Origin: Rhizobiaceae bacterium
GTDB taxonomy: Bacteria > Pseudomonadota > Alphaproteobacteria > Rhizobiales > Rhizobiaceae
DNA: 64,000 bases
NCBI GenBank assembly: GCA_025698895.1
Contig: JAILWO010000001.1
Location: 717,001 to 781,000 of the forward strand
Reading direction: 5' to 3'
The notes below the pieces were generated by a model that worked only from the letters and a program-made list of their open reading frames with translations, had not been told where the DNA came from and searched no databases. How positions within the stretch are numbered: position 1 is the first letter of the stretch; each line of letters opens with the position of its first letter. Both the position numbers and the translations under genes were made by a program. Positions 63,688 through 64,000 of the stretch are shown here, piece by piece.

Positions 63688-64000
63688 ATGAACAAGGTCG
63701 ACCGCGACATCGCCAACCTCCCCGACACGACCGTCTCGATCCGCGAGACCTTCGGCTTCGAATCCAAGATGGTCGTTCCGGCCTACTCGACCTCGACCGA
63801 GCATGTGCCGGACATTGATCCCGACTATCTGTTCGACGAGCAGACCACGCTGGCGATCCTGTCGGGCTTCGCCCACAATCGGCGCGTCATGGTCTCCGGC
63901 TATCACGGCACCGGCAAATCGACGCATATCGAGCAGGTCGCCGCGCGGCTCAACTGGCCGTGCGTGCGCATCAACCTCGACAGCCATGTCAGCCGCATCG
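63688..64000 (+). CDS. cobS: Cobaltochelatase subunit CobS (partial)
   Basis: ATPase (AAA+) subunit of the aerobic cobalt chelatase in cobalamin synthesis. The window ends within the gene. The first 104 residues match CobS: MNKVDRDIANLPDTTVSIRE, PDYLFDEQTTLAILSGFAHN and Walker A GYHGTGKST. CobT normally follows outside the window. GGCTGAT and a weak AG-rich stretch precede the start. Confidence 0.95.
   Translation, partial: MNKVDRDIANLPDTTVSIRETFGFESKMVVPAYSTSTEHVPDIDPDYLFDEQTTLAILSGFAHNRRVMVSGYHGTGKSTHIEQVAARLNWPCVRINLDSHVSRI

Overview
The window is about 64 kb of GC-rich chromosome from an alphaproteobacterium, most likely a member of the Hyphomicrobiales (Rhizobiales) close to the Mesorhizobium/Phyllobacteriaceae group. 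This rests on gene content and order: hemC-hemD-Mic60-hemY facing tsaD-gpsA, xerD facing aroK-aroB, bolA facing a J-domain gene and cobS, sdhCDAB, an OmpR-type regulator resembling CenR, IalB and DUF1236 proteins, and GC-rich palindromic repeats of the kind common in mesorhizobia. Genus and species cannot be fixed from the sequence alone.

Layout. 1-3.7 kb: AlkA-type glycosylase, HNH nuclease and a cytochrome-fused PQQ alcohol dehydrogenase with a clear terminator. 3.7-8.8 kb: dsbB, an unrecognised 155-residue protein, tRNA-Leu(CAA) with its promoter, a small lipoprotein, the ffh-chorismate mutase-rpsP operon and an SH3/DUF1236 protein. 9-12 kb: lytic transglycosylase, a small orphan, GC-rich repeats and argG. 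12-15.5 kb: a TRAP transporter operon dctP-dctQ-dctM ending in an unlisted 57-residue membrane protein. 15.6-25.8 kb: LysE exporter, rlmN, ICMT-like methyltransferase with TetR regulator, IalB, YkvA, pterin dehydratase, LMW phosphatase, thpR, and the arylesterase/YbbA/YbbP cluster. 26-32.9 kb: sdhCDAB, yceH-like, L,D-transpeptidase, response regulator, cyclic-nucleotide-binding protein and xthA. 33-38.6 kb: lolA, ftsK and the nitrogen-controlled glnK-amtB pair. 38.6-43.4 kb: tesB, a Ubi hydroxylase, OsmC, MsrA, DUF1761, methyltransferase. 43.3-54 kb: EVE/YciI/gpsA/tsaD facing the heme operon, then TerB, a GATase and an MFS exporter. 54-64 kb: asd, L,D-transpeptidase, accA, xerD, a 49-residue membrane protein, aroK-aroB-CorC, bolA, J-domain protein and the start of cobS.

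The genes are mostly conserved housekeeping functions: respiration (sdh, Ubi hydroxylase), heme and cobalamin synthesis, shikimate pathway, envelope remodelling (two L,D-transpeptidases, a transglycosylase, LolA, FtsK), translation and repair. I see no insertion sequence, prophage, CRISPR array, toxin-antitoxin pair or defence island, and no clearly new multi-gene system. The points most worth a second look are two small membrane proteins below 60 codons, a partial duplication of the sdhB 3' end, a tRNA 3'-end fragment in front of tRNA-Leu, a sigma-54/NtrC-like control region before glnK-amtB, and an orphan protein with a peptidoglycan-binding-like motif pattern.
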